Assembly (NCBI GenBank): GCA_038496675.1
Contig: CM076648.1
Location: forward strand, 13,880,078-13,944,077
Reading direction: 5' to 3'
Length of the DNA: 64,000 nucleotides
Source of the DNA: Rachycentron canadum
Taxonomy: Eukaryota; Chordata; Actinopteri; Carangiformes; Rachycentridae
Positions within the stretch are counted from its first letter, which is position 1, and each line of letters begins with the position of its first letter. The translations under genes were made by a program, and so were the position numbers. Positions 38,641-52,040 of this stretch are shown one piece after another. The notes under the pieces are model-generated. The model saw only the letters and a list, made by a program, of their open reading frames with translations. It ran no database searches and had not been told where the DNA came from.

Positions 38641-41600
38641 TGCACCTCTAAGCAGTAGGACATATGCTATAGTCATGTTACTTCCCATCACTGCAGATCT
38701 GTTAGTGTGTTAAGACAGGGTTCGGTGTCACCATTGCTCCTTTGTTTTGGTAAATTCAAGGCTTGTTTTGTTTAGTTTTGTTTTAACTAAAGAAACTGTA
38801 TTCACATGGAGACTGAGGCAACTCTAAACCTATTAACACAGAGCGACTACAAAACCACAACAGAATCATGCTATGATGTAATTAAAACAACCCTCAAGCC
38901 TCAGTAAAAGTAGTCTGGTGTGGAAACCATTCAAACAGTATCTTGATACCTTAAACATTGTTTAAGGCACAATCTCAGATGAGAATACTAAATTGAAACC
39001 TGCTACAAAATGTTATATATTGACATGTATCTTTTGATACATAAACCAACACTACACATCAAACGGTTGTCATCTTCCATTGACTTTAAATGCCAGATGT
39101 GCAGGCACCTTGGTGGATTGCCATTATACTGATGCTGTGTTTCACACAGAATTAGATCCTATTTGTGGCGAGTTGATTACATATTGTAAGTGGCCTGTGA
39201 GCCCATTCCCAGAACATGCACGCAGCAGATCTGTTCACCCTAAGAGGCAAGTAAGAGCAGACTGAATCAATGCATAGCATGTAGCATGAGGCACTCACAA
39301 ATCACAATGCTGCACATCTTTTATGTTAAATTCTGAGAAATAATCATGTAAATCATGTCAAAATTAGATAAATAAATTTTGGTTCATTAAGAATTTATAA
39401 TGGAACAAATTTAGTCTGATGAATGGGAAACATTATGGCAGATTTACTAGATATGAAAGAAAGAGCGCTTCTCTGTAGAGCCTCCTATATGTCCAAGAGA
39501 CATCCATGATGCATGGCAATGTAGCAACACACCATATGCCACAAAGAATGCGCCGACCTTCTGAGATTTTATTGTCCTACCTGACTTATCCAAACACCTT
39601 AAGTGCATTTTCAGCACGCTCTGCTTGTGCATAACAGTGTACGCACATTGTGCACACGTCTCTCGCATTTTTGATAACGCGTCCTTAAAATAACAGTGGA
39701 ATCATGCAATGACTTCAAACAAGGTTTTTGTTGGTCAATCACAGAGTTGCTTTCTGCTGGCTCAAGATAGCAATATGCCAACAACGCACCTTGCCACAGC
39801 TCATTCTAAAACCAATACACCCTTGGGTGTGCAAATGTAAGCCAATGTATTTGTTTTTTAACAACATGCACACTGGATGGGAAAATGACAACAGCTCCGG
39901 TCAGAAACCAGGCAGCAACCTACAGTGCCGCAAAATAAAGCCAACGGGTGCCATAAAGTGTATTTCCTTGAATTAACACTGGTTACAAAAGCAAATAATT
40001 TCCTCTTTATGACAATTAAATGAGGATAATTTTTTTATATAACTCACTCATTTCAATCTTACTAAGGGTTTAAGTTATGCATAATCCATGGCATACTGCT
40101 TTTGAGTGACAGGTAGGTGAGTGGATGCCGGGAGTTAAGGTGGAGTCAGACAATGCCACGATGGCCCCATTGGAGCAGCCCACTCTGAGCTTCAAAAGTG
40201 CTCTTCCGAAACCTAAAAATGACGTCACCGAGGATAGATCCATCTTTATACACGTTCTATATCTGAAACTAGCAAAAAACACTTTTAATTGTTTAAATAC
40301 ATTATTTCCAGATCAGTAATTTAAACTCTTTGTCCAAACATAGATCTTTGAAAACAAAAAAAAAAACAAAAACCCCACAAAGTCTGTATTGATCTGTGAT
40401 TGTTTTTTTAGATACAGACCAGTATATCCATCCATAATAGCCTTCAAGGCTGCAATAGAGTAACTGAGGTAAAAGAAGGTATGCTGGGACAGTTATTTAC
40501 CACAACATGAAGTCAGAATTAACTTCAGCAAGGTGTAAATAATACACCATAGATGAACGACAAATAGAAAAGGAAAAACCTGAAACATTTGCGAGGAAAC
40601 AGGATGATAGTGTCCCTACTCAAAGCACACAGGGGCTCGCTGAATTGTTTAATTTATGAAAATGATGTGAATTATATGCTCTGGTTTTCATAGTCACCAA
40701 ATCGACCAACGTGTTAGACTCTCCACTGCAGCAATCAAAACACCAAATTAAAGGACATCTTTTGGGAGAATCAGTGTCAAGGCAGATTAAAGCTGGTCTT
40801 CATGGCAGCACGTGCTGGCCCAGCACCTTACTAAGACACTTTATTTCGTTTTTTTAATCTGTCACCTGTCCCAAGAAACTGATAAATTTAGGGTTTGCCT
40901 GGCTACAAAGACAGAGCTGAGAGAGAAAGAGATAAAATATAGTAGGATTGTTTCACATTTTCCTTCCATGTCATATCACCAATCTTTCTTGAGAGACAGT
41001 AAAACTGCTCAGTCTAAGTCAATTTTATAGTTGACTGATCACATAGCATCTCTCCCTTCGTTCTCAGATGGGCTTATCTGTGTTTATGTTTCGACAGAGT
41101 ATCTCCCCACACTCATCTTTGTATAGGCAATCGCAGGAGAATAATACAGCTGCAAAACTGCACCTCTTACTGCTAGTACAGCTCTTAAGACTACTGCTAT
41201 ACTCCTTCCCAAGGTCCATCACAATTATGCCTCTCTCTCAATTTCCCTCTGTTTGATGCCAATCAGTCAGTATGTTTTTCTCCTCAGGCAGGAGACACCG
41301 TTTAATTTCCTATTGTAATTAAGGAAATATTCAATAACATACCAGTTTTTGGATGCTGTCCTCACAGCTGCAGTGATTTTTTTTTTCTCTTTTTAACCAA
41401 AAAGCTTTAAACAAAACATTTATTAAATTAAAGACAGATAAGAAGGGATGTGCTTAAATAGTAAACAAACAACCAGTTTTGGAAAAAAAAAAACAAAACA
41501 GATGCATAGTTCTTATAGCTAATTCAGTATTAGCATATTCAACAAAACATTCAACAAACAGCTCATGCTGTTTTGGATGTGCCTTAGAAAGTAAGATTAA

Positions 41601-42709
41601 AGTTGCATGTTTATTCATTTGAAGAGGACAAATTGGGCTGATCCTTATTAGCACAAACTACGATATGCTTCCTTGTTGACTATAGATTTTAGGGGAGGAA
41701 AGTAATTCATCTTCCCACTGTCAGCCTTGTACAAATAGGCCGACTATGTACACACTTTGTGAAGATCATCATAATTTATCTGAGAAAGATTGTGCATTAT
41801 CCTTCCACACAACTTTGCAGTTCCATTAAATGAACAATGCCTCCTGTTTATGAGTTTGAAAACACCTCCCCCTTCATAAACACCACTTTGTGCCCTTGGC
41901 GTGGATTGTATGCCAGTGGTTTGATGGGTTAATCTATTTGGTGAAATTTTTAGATAACAAGCCCTGGGGCAGGCTGTGAAATTTTGTGATTATCATCTGT
42001 CCTGTTACTATGCTTTAACAACATGCCCTCACTGCTGGGCGCAGCGATTAAGATTCAACACTTTCTCAAAGAGACTAATTTACCGCTGCCACAAGGTTCT
42101 TTTACGACAATGTAGTGTCAGTGCAATTTAAATGTCAAAACAATGCCTTCACTGTTAGAGGGCAGAATCATTTGCTTCACGGTGACAATTAATTATCATT
42201 CTACCTGCCTGACCCCGAGCGTGAAGTTAATTTATTTATTTATTATGCCCACAAAAACTTTCAGTGAATCACAGACCACAGGCTTTGACACAACTAGTCT
42301 AGTTATATATTCCAAATCCATAATTCATCTCAGAGGATGAAGCACACAACAGCCTTGGTTCTTAGACGCTTGATAAAAAAAGATTAGATTAGCCCAGCTA
42401 CCAATACAATAAAAATACAAGTACTTACTTAATAAATTAAAAGTCAACCATGAGTGATGCGCCTGACAATGAGACCAATAAAACAAGCTATACATACAGA
42501 ATGAAAGCATAATATCAACAAATGTTAAACAAATACTTATGGAGCAAAACAATAGCTGTAAATAAAAATTGTTTCCATTTTTGAATATTCTTCTGTTTAT
42601 GTCCTCAATTGAGCGAGTAATTGTTTTCTTCTATTAAATGTCAGTAGAATAGAGCCACTGCCACGTCCCAGAAAGGTGACATATTCAGAGTGCTTGTCTC
42701 AACAGTTGA

Positions 42710-42840
42710 AAAGCCAAGATATTCAGTTTATTATGAAAGATGACAAAGCAAAAAAAAAAAAAGAACTGTTGATGATTATTCATTCATTTATATACTTAAT
42801 TGACTAATTGATCAATTGACTAATTATTTCAGATCTGAAC
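42710..42840 (+). repeat. dispersed repeat, family F, copy 1
   Basis: Reads AAAGCCAAGATATTCAGTTT, ATTATGAAAGATGACAAAGC, a poly-A run, then TTGACTAATTGATCAATTGA and CTAATTATTTCAGATCTGAA. The AATTGACTAATTGAT-type end and the 'ATTCAGTTTA.TATGAAAGA.GACAAAG' block are typical of a teleost repeat also seen at 44640 and 45015. Confidence 0.6.
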
Positions 42841-43392
42841 CTTAAGGATTATGTCAATACAACTAATGTCTAAGAAAAAGAGCAAGTACCACGTTAGTCA
42901 GAAGTTTTACAGCTGACTAAATAACCTCAAAGAAATATTCTGCAAAGCACAAAAAAAATGAGAAATTTAAAGAAGAATTCATGCAGCGTGAATTCAAGTG
43001 TTATAGATATACTGTAATGAGAATTCATCTTATTTTATAACACACACACACACAAAGAGTGTTCCCTCCTTGCAATTCTGTAAAACGTCAAGAGTGACGA
43101 ATGGAGCATGCAGCGTATTTGGGTTTTCTCATTTTTTGACTGAAGCAGGTTTCCAGGCTATGCAGTGAGAAGCAGCGCTAATCTTCACAACCTCTTCACA
43201 CTTCTTCAGCTTGTGTCAACAGCACTGTGAGTCAGTTAGCCATTCATATGCTGCTACAGATGGTCCCATCCCTCTTCTTCAGCCCAGCTGCTGACATGAT
43301 TCATGGGGCTCTGTGTCTTGATTTAGGGTCTCTTTCATATTTCTTCTCGCCCACAGCAGAGAGGCATTTCTCTAAGACACCCCTGAGGCAAT

Positions 43393-43438
43393 GACCCTGG
43401 TCTGCCTGGGAGAAAAAAAAAAAAAGACCCTGGTCTGC
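43393..43438 (+). repeat. 13-bp direct repeat around a poly-A run
   Basis: GACCCTGGTCTGC occurs at 43393-43405 and 43426-43438, separated by a short A-rich spacer. Probably a local duplication. Confidence 0.93.
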
Positions 43439-44639
43439 GAGGAAAAAAATAGAAAAAGAGCTCTGGGTAAAACTGGACTCAAAACCCACGTACTCATATT
43501 TTAAAAAAAAAAAAATATATATATATATAGTATGCACACATATGATGATTAGAGCTTGTGCTGGCAAAGGCAAAGGAGTCAAACTCACAAACACAAAATC
43601 AGGATTAAGTGGACAATTAAAATGTGTAAATAAGCACTAATTTCTATATGTCTCAACCGACTCATTAACAAACCTGAAACAGACCACTAGCCTTCACTTT
43701 ACTTTATTTCTACGCCTGCTGCTATTACCCTGCTGTTATTTCCACTCCCTAAGTCAATGGAGTAAGCATGTCACTAAAAATTAAGCCGGCAGTCACCGGT
43801 GATTGTTTCTCCACTCAATCTCAGTTTGTTGAATTTATATATTAATAACCTTGCATGTTTCCCTTCTATCTGGAGTCAAAATTTTCCTCCAATTTTGTCT
43901 CTATGGGCTACAGATTGCCCTGTCAGAAAGGACTATAACGAAAAGACTGTGCGCACCACTTCCTTATCGCTACCAGTAAATTACCTCAGGATCAGATACA
44001 GGCTGCCAACTCACAGAAACTGCACTCACCAGACACAGAGAGAGAAAGAGAGAAGGAGATAGAAAAGAGGGAGAGAGAGAGGAAGTGAGGGAGTGGGGGG
44101 GGGTGTCAAGACATGACAAGAGGAGGAGAGTTAGCCCCTATGGAGACTGATAGTTTCAGCTGCTCTCAAAGGTCATCTGGTGTTATCTAAAGATCATCTT
44201 CAGTCACCAACGTTCGACTTTTTACACTCTGCACAACAGCTGAAGTCAAGCACCTGTCAATCACAACGTTCATAACCTGCAGCTAAAACCAAGTGGCTCT
44301 CTCTTTGCGCTGTAATCAATCTGAAAGACAATTCTCACTTAAGCATTAACACAAGAATAAAGAACTAAAATCACCCACAACAGTCTGTAGAATATATAAT
44401 TCGGCATTAATGTTTCACAGGCTATTTAACAATAGTTTATCGTATATATACTGAATTTGATAAATAAGTTCTTGGCAAAGTAAAACCATTCAAGTGATCA
44501 TTAATGTCTTACTCTTCAAAATTAAAGAGGACAATGACCTGAGGCAAGCCCGAACAACTGGTGCTCAGTAATTTTTTCAACAGAATTGTTATCAATTATA
44601 TAATGTATGGCTGCAATTAACTATTACTTTCATTATCAA

Positions 44640-44870
44640 TTAATCTACTCATTATTTTTGGCAAATAGTGAAAAATGCCCACTCAAGCTGACTTAGCCCA
44701 AGGTGACAGCTACATCATAATGGGATGTGTTGTCCAACCAAAAGTCCAAAACTCAAATACTTGAAAAGCAAAAGATTTTCACATTGGAGAAGCAAGTACC
44801 TGAATGAATTCATTGATTATTAAAGCAGCTGCTGGTTAACTTTTAATTTCTTGATTGTGCAAATGCAGCA
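44640..44870 (+). repeat. dispersed repeat, family F, copy 2
   Basis: Contains GCCCAAGGTGACAGCTACAT, GTTGTCCAACCAAAAGTCCA, AAACTCAAATACTTGAAAAG, TTTTCACATTGGAGAAGCAA and CTGCTGGTTAACTTTTAATT, in the order of family F. It is followed within 150 bp by a reversed copy. Confidence 0.6.
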
Positions 44871-45014
44871 TGCTGATGATAAAGAAACACATCTGCTTCT
44901 AGATCTTTGATACCTTAATCAATTGTATTTTATTGGTACTGTATTGGTGGTATGACCAATACAGACTATGATTGTGAAATGTTGTGATAATTATCAAAAT
45001 CAGATTTTGATATT

Positions 45015-45165
45015 AAATCTCACATGAAGGCTGGAACAGTTAGTCAAGTAATTGAATATTCAAATACCAAATAACAATTCTGTTGCTGCGATCAATTAAT
45101 CATTCAGAAAATAACAAAACTCTGGTACCAACCTCTAAAATGTAAAGATTTGCTGCTTCTCTTTG
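45015..45165 (-). repeat. dispersed repeat, family F, copy 3 (reversed)
   Basis: Plus-strand text GGCTGGAACAGTTAGTCAAG, TGCGATCAATTAATCATTCA, GAAAATAACAAAACTCTGGT and AAATGTAAAGATTTGCTGCT reads as the reverse complement of the 3' half of family F. With copy 2 it forms an imperfect inverted arrangement. Confidence 0.55.
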
Positions 45166-45236
45166 TGTTTCTATTTTTGTGGATTATCAACTTGTTTGTT
45201 TGACATTTAGGCTCTTGTATCTGGTGATGGTCATTT

Positions 45237-45239
<3 letters not shown>

Positions 45240-45286
<47 letters not shown>
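45240..45286 (+). repeat. (AC)n microsatellite, 47 bp
   Basis: A perfect CA dinucleotide tract between unique flanks, beside the reversed family F copy. Confidence 0.95.
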
Positions 45287-45289
<3 letters not shown>

Positions 45290-48200
45290 CTGTTTGTTTG
45301 AAACACTGCTCTTCCTACTTGAAACAGACTCATATTTCTTTAAATATCTCACGTCATTAATTATTGAAACATTAGGTCTGCTGTTACTGCAACAACCTAA
45401 TTCCCTAGTGTAGATGAACCAAAACACATAAGTAGCCTACTAGAAAACATGTTACATTTTCACTGTATTCTTAAAATACACTCACATCACTCAAAGAATG
45501 CTTTTCTCCACCCTGACATTTCCCTGCTGCTTTAATTAATCAACTATTGAAAAATATAATATGTGAATAAAACCAAATAATTGCACAAGGTGTGGGGGTG
45601 GTAACAGGTGATGCTGCTCAAAGGTTACGATTAGATTTTTTTTCAGGTGACATCAACTCATCCTGGTTTCTCAGGTGATAGAAAATAAGTGGCCTCAGAG
45701 AGTCGTCATTTTAGCAGCTCGTGGTGTGAAGGTATGATTAAAGTTGCGGCGAGTCATCTGGATGCAGGCGGCGGCCCTTTCACATGCGTCAAGGGACACT
45801 CGCACTGTGGCTCAGACGTGCCTCGACTCCTCTCTGCAGCATTGTGGGGAGCAGCTCCAGCGTGGTGGAACCGAGCAGATGGTGAACGTATGCAGCGCTC
45901 ATGCATGTCATCATCACCTTCATTAGCTGAAGGTGACATATGACATCATCTGGCCCACGTGCATTATGAGGGCTACAAAAAGTTGTTTGCTTCTTTTTCC
46001 TCTTTATTGCTGCGTGGTTCAAGGTTGTTGATGGGAGGTATCGTGAGTGATCACAACCCTCTCCACACCCCACCCCATACACACAAGCACACACGCACAC
46101 ACACACACACATACACCTTCTGCCGGCTACTCCTCTTCAAGTCTCCCCCCATTCCCGCCACCTTCCAGCATTAAGGTAAATAAGGGCTTCCAGCAGAGAG
46201 CCAATGAGCACGGGCCACTGAGCAGAGATGCATGTTTGTGTTGCCTTCCTCCCAGGACCCTGCTCGTTTATCTTGGCTGTCAGGTAAAGGGCAGACTCAG
46301 AGAAGGTGAAACTTTTTTTTTTTTAATAAGGCCGGCTTGGTTTCCACAGAAACTGCAGGACAACATTACAGGGGACAATGATAAGAGAGCAAAGCTCTTA
46401 GGTCTCGGGGCATCCTGCAGCGTGCCACATTATTGTTGGAGACATTTGTGTTTACGTCAGAGAAATGAAAGAGCTATTTAGATTAATTCTCAGGGAGCCT
46501 CCAGGCTCAGACCTTTTACCGTGGGAGGTGAGATTAATGAGAGCATATTCACACCTAGCTTTCAGCTTAGGTCAGGAGCTAAAAGGTAGGTTTCCACTTA
46601 AAAAGAGACGTTGAGTCTTCTGTGGCTACAAACTCCCCCATACTGACAGAAAAGACCAATTAATGTCATGCAGTTTTTGATAATAAAATGATATTGAAAA
46701 ATGAAATATTTAAAGAATAGTTAAAAGATAAGGAGCAGATTGACTGGCTGTAACATTTTTTGTGATGTAATATATAATAAAACACTGAACAGCGTAAAGG
46801 TTGCCTTCGAAAACCGTCAATATTCAAGATGCAAGCTACCAACATTCAGAATAGTCTCCAGGCTAAAAGTACATAAAGAAGAAACAAATTGCACAGGTAA
46901 TGAATACTTAATGACTACTACATTTTTCACTTTGTGGCAGTAAATGGGAAGCATGTTTAGTTAACAAATGAGTGGAAAATCAAAGGAACGGAAGGTACCA
47001 CACATGTTGTCAAAAGCCTGCAGCTGTAAGATAAACCAAGACAATGATACACAGATATAGGTCTTTGTTTCCACCCACACTGCTGCAAGAGCAAATGTAA
47101 GTTAAAGAAATATCAGGAATTTCACAATACATATCCATTACTGAAATTGCCTTATTAATCTAGTGCTTAGTGGCCGTGGGTGCAGAGGTTTTCCTGCTAA
47201 GAACAGTGAGAAAAAGCCTTTGTTTTCAAAACAATATCACTGTGTCCTTGTGATTAAATCACAAGACAGGACTGTCTTTTATGACGAAACAAATGGATCC
47301 CATTCACGCAGAGGGTTTTCTCACCAATGACGTGCTACCTCTGCTCCAGCTTTATGTGCATTAACTTCACATTTTTTTCCCCAAGTCTTTGTTCCACCAT
47401 TTTTCAGAGACTTTTGATTTATATCTGAGCTAAAGAGGAAAAGCGCTCCACAGGGACCATGTGTGTATGTATGTGTGTGTGTGCGACGGTAGATGGAGGC
47501 TGGTTGATATCACACACGGGGGCGAGGGTGTGTGCTCTGACAGCTCATCACTGAACAATAAGGCCTTGGCTGTTAATGTCCTGCTACCTGGCACACTGCA
47601 GGGTCGCAATCTGCTCCAGATGCTGGAGGCAGGCGTCCAACTCGTGGTGGATGGTGTGGGGTGGGGGGGCCATGCTCATCGAGAAGCAAACGGGACAGGA
47701 AAAAAAAAAAAAACGAATGGGACTAGAGGATATATGCACAGACACAAACATACACCACCTGCAACAAGCTAACCCTGAATTTACAGTCTCTTCTGCTTTG
47801 CACAGTGGTCTCACTGGTAGTTACTGTAGCAACATCAGGGATAATATCTGAGCACAAATAAATGACATCTCTCTTTTCGAGAGAGCAAGATTGAAAATTT
47901 ATCTGTTCAGAGCAATCTTGCATAACTCGAAAACCGAGGTTGGGGGGCAGACAGACATGCACACATGCAAACACACACACACACACATTCATACACACAT
48001 TGAAGAGGGATTTATGAACTCAATTTAGTCAGCCAGACAGACTTCTTGATTCTGTCACTTGGGATAATCGTCAGGATGTGGTACTCTGACCGAGCCCCCG
48101 CGTCTAAACCCAGGCAGGATATAAGGTCATGTTGGAGTGGAACTCTAGCCATGCAGCACCCAGACCTCAAGTGCTCCAGTGGTTTTGTGGTTATCTGCAG

Positions 48201-48931
48201 TAGCCAGCTGTCGCAATACAGAGCTCTTCAAGAACGTCTCCTCTCCCCTTTTCTGCCTCTCATCTTTCTCTCCTCTCTTAATCAAAACCGTCCAATCAGC
48301 CCACCCGTCTGTGTCCTTTTGTCTTTTGTTTAATTTTAGGAGGTGGGAATTTGTGAATTATTATTTGTTGTTTCTTGATCGTAGTGTTTGTCCTGAAACA
48401 TTAAATTCAAGGAGTCAAATCAAAACTATAGTGTTTGGTATTATGAGCCCGATTCCTACGACAAGACACTAAAATTACCCACTTGGTTCCCAGGCAGGAA
48501 AAGAGAAAACCCTCAGCTATATTTAAATTCAACTTTATGACACTATATTGAGGTATTGGAGATCCTATACCACATTCATTACAAGTTGTTTTTTTTGGGG
48601 AGGGGGGGGTTTATGTTTTTCACAGGATGGAAGGAAACAAGTCTCTTACTTTCTCACATGAGAGTGAGTAAGAGGACAGCTATGCATAATATATTTGACA
48701 GTGCATGTTTAAAAGGTTATTCCTTCCAATTCAAAATTAGGTCAGTTCATCATTGCAAACAAATGCAAGAAGAGGCGGTGAGACTTGATGTTCTGGCTGT
48801 TTATCATTCAAATTTTGTTCTCTGTCCGTCACTGTCAGGGACAACATGGATAGGAACCACCACTCCACAGCGTACATCATCAAAACTAATGCAGAGAAGC
48901 AGTGGAGTGATCAGCAATCTGGCATGATCCT

Positions 48932-48932
<1 letters not shown>

Positions 48933-49016
<84 letters not shown>
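48933..49016 (+). repeat. (GT)42 microsatellite, 84 bp uninterrupted
   Basis: A perfect dinucleotide tract, the longest in the window. On the gene strand it is (AC)n. It creates artefactual Cys/Val and Thr/His open frames on both strands. Confidence 0.97.
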
Positions 49017-49020
<4 letters not shown>

Positions 49021-51589
49021 CCCAAAGCACACAGCTCCACCTGCTGGTCAAATGGTCAAAGTGAGCTGCAGCAGCACTACATCAGGGCTGGAGCACAAAA
49101 GCATTTGGATTTACAACCACAATGACCACAGCCATTACGCTGAATGCAACACCATAGCTTTGTCAGCAGGTTTATTAATGGATCAAAAGTGGGCATTAAT
49201 ATGTGCAGTGAACAAAGAAAGCCAGCTGTGATGTTATGGTTATTTGAGGCTGCACATCTGGAGAGATCCCAACCAGATGTACATGTACCGTGAGTTTGAT
49301 ATAATGTAATTACTCTTAACCCTTGTGTTTTGTTGAAATTGGCTTCACTTCCCTATTGTTTGGAGTCCCACAGGCAGAGCTATGAATTTAATAAATGCAA
49401 GAGGAACTTTTTTTTTACTTGTTAAGTAGAAAATTATATAACTAGCAACCTTCCCTTTGCCTTAAAATGGGCTTGCAGATTTAATGAAGGTGACAAAATG
49501 CAGAAATGGCCATAAAGCATTTTTATAGTACTAAAGACAAACATTTTTTTTTTTTATGTCACTGTTGATTATTGTGCTGTTATTTATGTTGATTTAACCC
49601 CAGAGCGATGAAAATCCTTGTTTGACCTTTTATGAACTGTTATAAAACTCCCATCATAGATATTCAAATAAAGTTTATTTAGACTGGAGGGTAAAGTGCA
49701 GTGTAACAAGTGTTGTTACTCACAGAGTCACAGCTTATAGCTGTGTTCAGAGACTTCAAGGGTCATGATTTGATTATTGCAGAAAGCAGAAAATTGTGGC
49801 TTTACTCGACTTTGCTTGAATCTTTGTTTTCTGTTTTTTGTTGTTGTTATAATAATAATAACTTTAAAATGATAATAATAAAAAATAATTTTAACTTCAG
49901 GTAACCCATTTTAATTAAAAAATTGGCCCTTTGGCTATGTGACCTGTGACGAGGGGCCACAAACTGAAGAGGTTGTTGAGAAGCAGTGCAATATTTTATT
50001 ATTCAACACACGCTGTCCCCTGATGGGAACACTGTGTGGATTTCGCAGTGAGGCGCAGACAGCCCTCGAACGAGGTACGAAGTACATTCCCTGAGCAGGC
50101 TGGGATAACCTAAGCTCTTGATGCTTCTTCAGTGGATTCCTATTAGTAGAGCTTAAACGCTGTCATTTCAGTTAAGCCAAGGCAAATCACCTGAGCTTCA
50201 CAAACTAGGAGGAGGATGGAAGTAAAAAATAGACAAATGATGAAATAGGCAAATGACGAAGCAGTTGTATGAGGAATTGAATAGAACAGAAATGAACATA
50301 AGAGCACACACCTACTTTTACAAAATCAATCCCTTCCTCTGTTAAATTACCACACACTGGAAAGAGGTCTGCTCTGCAACTCCAAGACTCTCATTACCAT
50401 GTGATTAACCTCTACAGGATTAACCGGGCAGCAAAAGACACGGGAAAGGTCAAAGGTCAGCACTCAGACAGCCACTCCAGCATGAAGGGTGGCCTATCAA
50501 ATGAAAGGCCACAGTCAAATCTGCCTGCCTGTCTTCAAGCATCTTTTCAGTACATATATATACAATACATACTGCATTATCCCGCAGCACTCATCACTGC
50601 ATGTTAAATTCCAGCAGCATGCAAGGTCAGTTGCCTTATTATCGCAAAAATAAAAAAAATGTTGTACTCAATTAGAAAAAGGCTCTTTGAAAATATAAAC
50701 ACACCGCCAAACACCTGGTGTGTGTTGGCAGCTGTAAGACAGACTGCAGGTGGGGATGAATTAAAGTGAGTCTACACTGGAGGAGGTAATCATGAATAAA
50801 ACATCACACTCATACTTGTTGAGGCTGTAGCTTTTTAGCGCTGCTATAACTTCTGGTTGTTGTCTCGTATTGGCAGGGAGAAAAAGATCAAATTTTTAAT
50901 GCAAATACATTCCAAAATAGATTTGAGACCTTGCACATGCTCACGTGTAAGTTTTAAAATCTGGCGTCAAACTGAATTAGCAAGTAAATGTGTTGCAATT
51001 GAAAAAGAATGAGGAATCTCCCTGTAATCTCTTCCCATGACTAATGCAATTTTGTCTTTGTCAGTCAGTTACTCCAACAGAGAAACAAAGATAAAATGGT
51101 AACTGGGACTAGCGCTGCACGCTTTCATTCTTTATCCAAGTCTTGTGTGCCTCCATAACTGCTGTGTGTGTATTTGTGTGTGTGCATGCTTGTAGGGAGG
51201 GTGCTGCTCATGGCAACATGCCATTCCTTTAGTTTGTGTGTATCCATGACAGATGAAGAAAGCATGTGGGAATGTGTTAACCTTTCTGGCCAAATGGGGG
51301 CTGTGTCTCCAAACAACGAAGATCACCAACACTTCGAAACAAATGTGACAAATGTCAGAGCACAACCAGCACCTCAAACGTTACACCTGTATACGAGGGG
51401 CTGGGTATAGATTGGAATTTTTCAATACTGGTGCCAATAGATACCTGAGATCTAGTAGCTACTCATGATAGTAAAAAGAAAAAAAAAAATTCTAATTGAC
51501 TAAACAGATATAATCAATATATGAATGTTAACATTGGATCACACAAAAAGTTGTATGTAAAAGAGGTTGCTCATAATGATGAAGCCACA

Positions 51590-52040
51590 GAGAAATGTCC
51601 CCCACCTCTGCATTTCCCCTCAGTGTCTTTCAGCTCTTTGCATTGATGTCACGCAGCAGTTTTGGTTCACTCTCCCCGCTTTGATCAGTATCATTTTCAG
51701 TCACAGCAGGCAGCTGTTTTCAGCATAATAATCTCTAAAAATCTACTGTACACGATCATCTTGGTACCAAACAGCACACAGACAAAGCTGACCACTGGAA
51801 GGTGAAAAGAGTGGAGCATTTAGCAGCTCAAGAGCCAGACCTTTCTCCCAGGAGTTGGTAGAGGCCAAAAACTGAGCAAAAAAAAAGTGAATATTAGACC
51901 TGAATTCCTCAGATGGACACAAACACATCTCAAAACGACTGTTAATGTTGCTCCATATCTGCCTACTATCCACTGGGTGTTTGAATAGACAGCTCTTTAA
52001 TGTAAAAGATGATAGTTGTCAATGCTGGAAACACAGCTTG
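51590..52040 (+). repeat. dispersed repeat, family C, copy 2
   Basis: Aligns by eye with the other two copies through GTGTCTTTCAGCTCTTTGC, GTGGAGCATTTAGCAGCTCA, CCTTTCTCCCAGGAGTTGGT, AGAGGCCAAAAACTGAGC and TTCCTCAGATGGACACAAAC. Same orientation as copies 1 and 3. Confidence 0.65.

Noticed and set aside
48804..49125. Open frames on both strands rich in Thr-His or Cys-Val
   Set aside because: Artefacts of the (GT)42 microsatellite.
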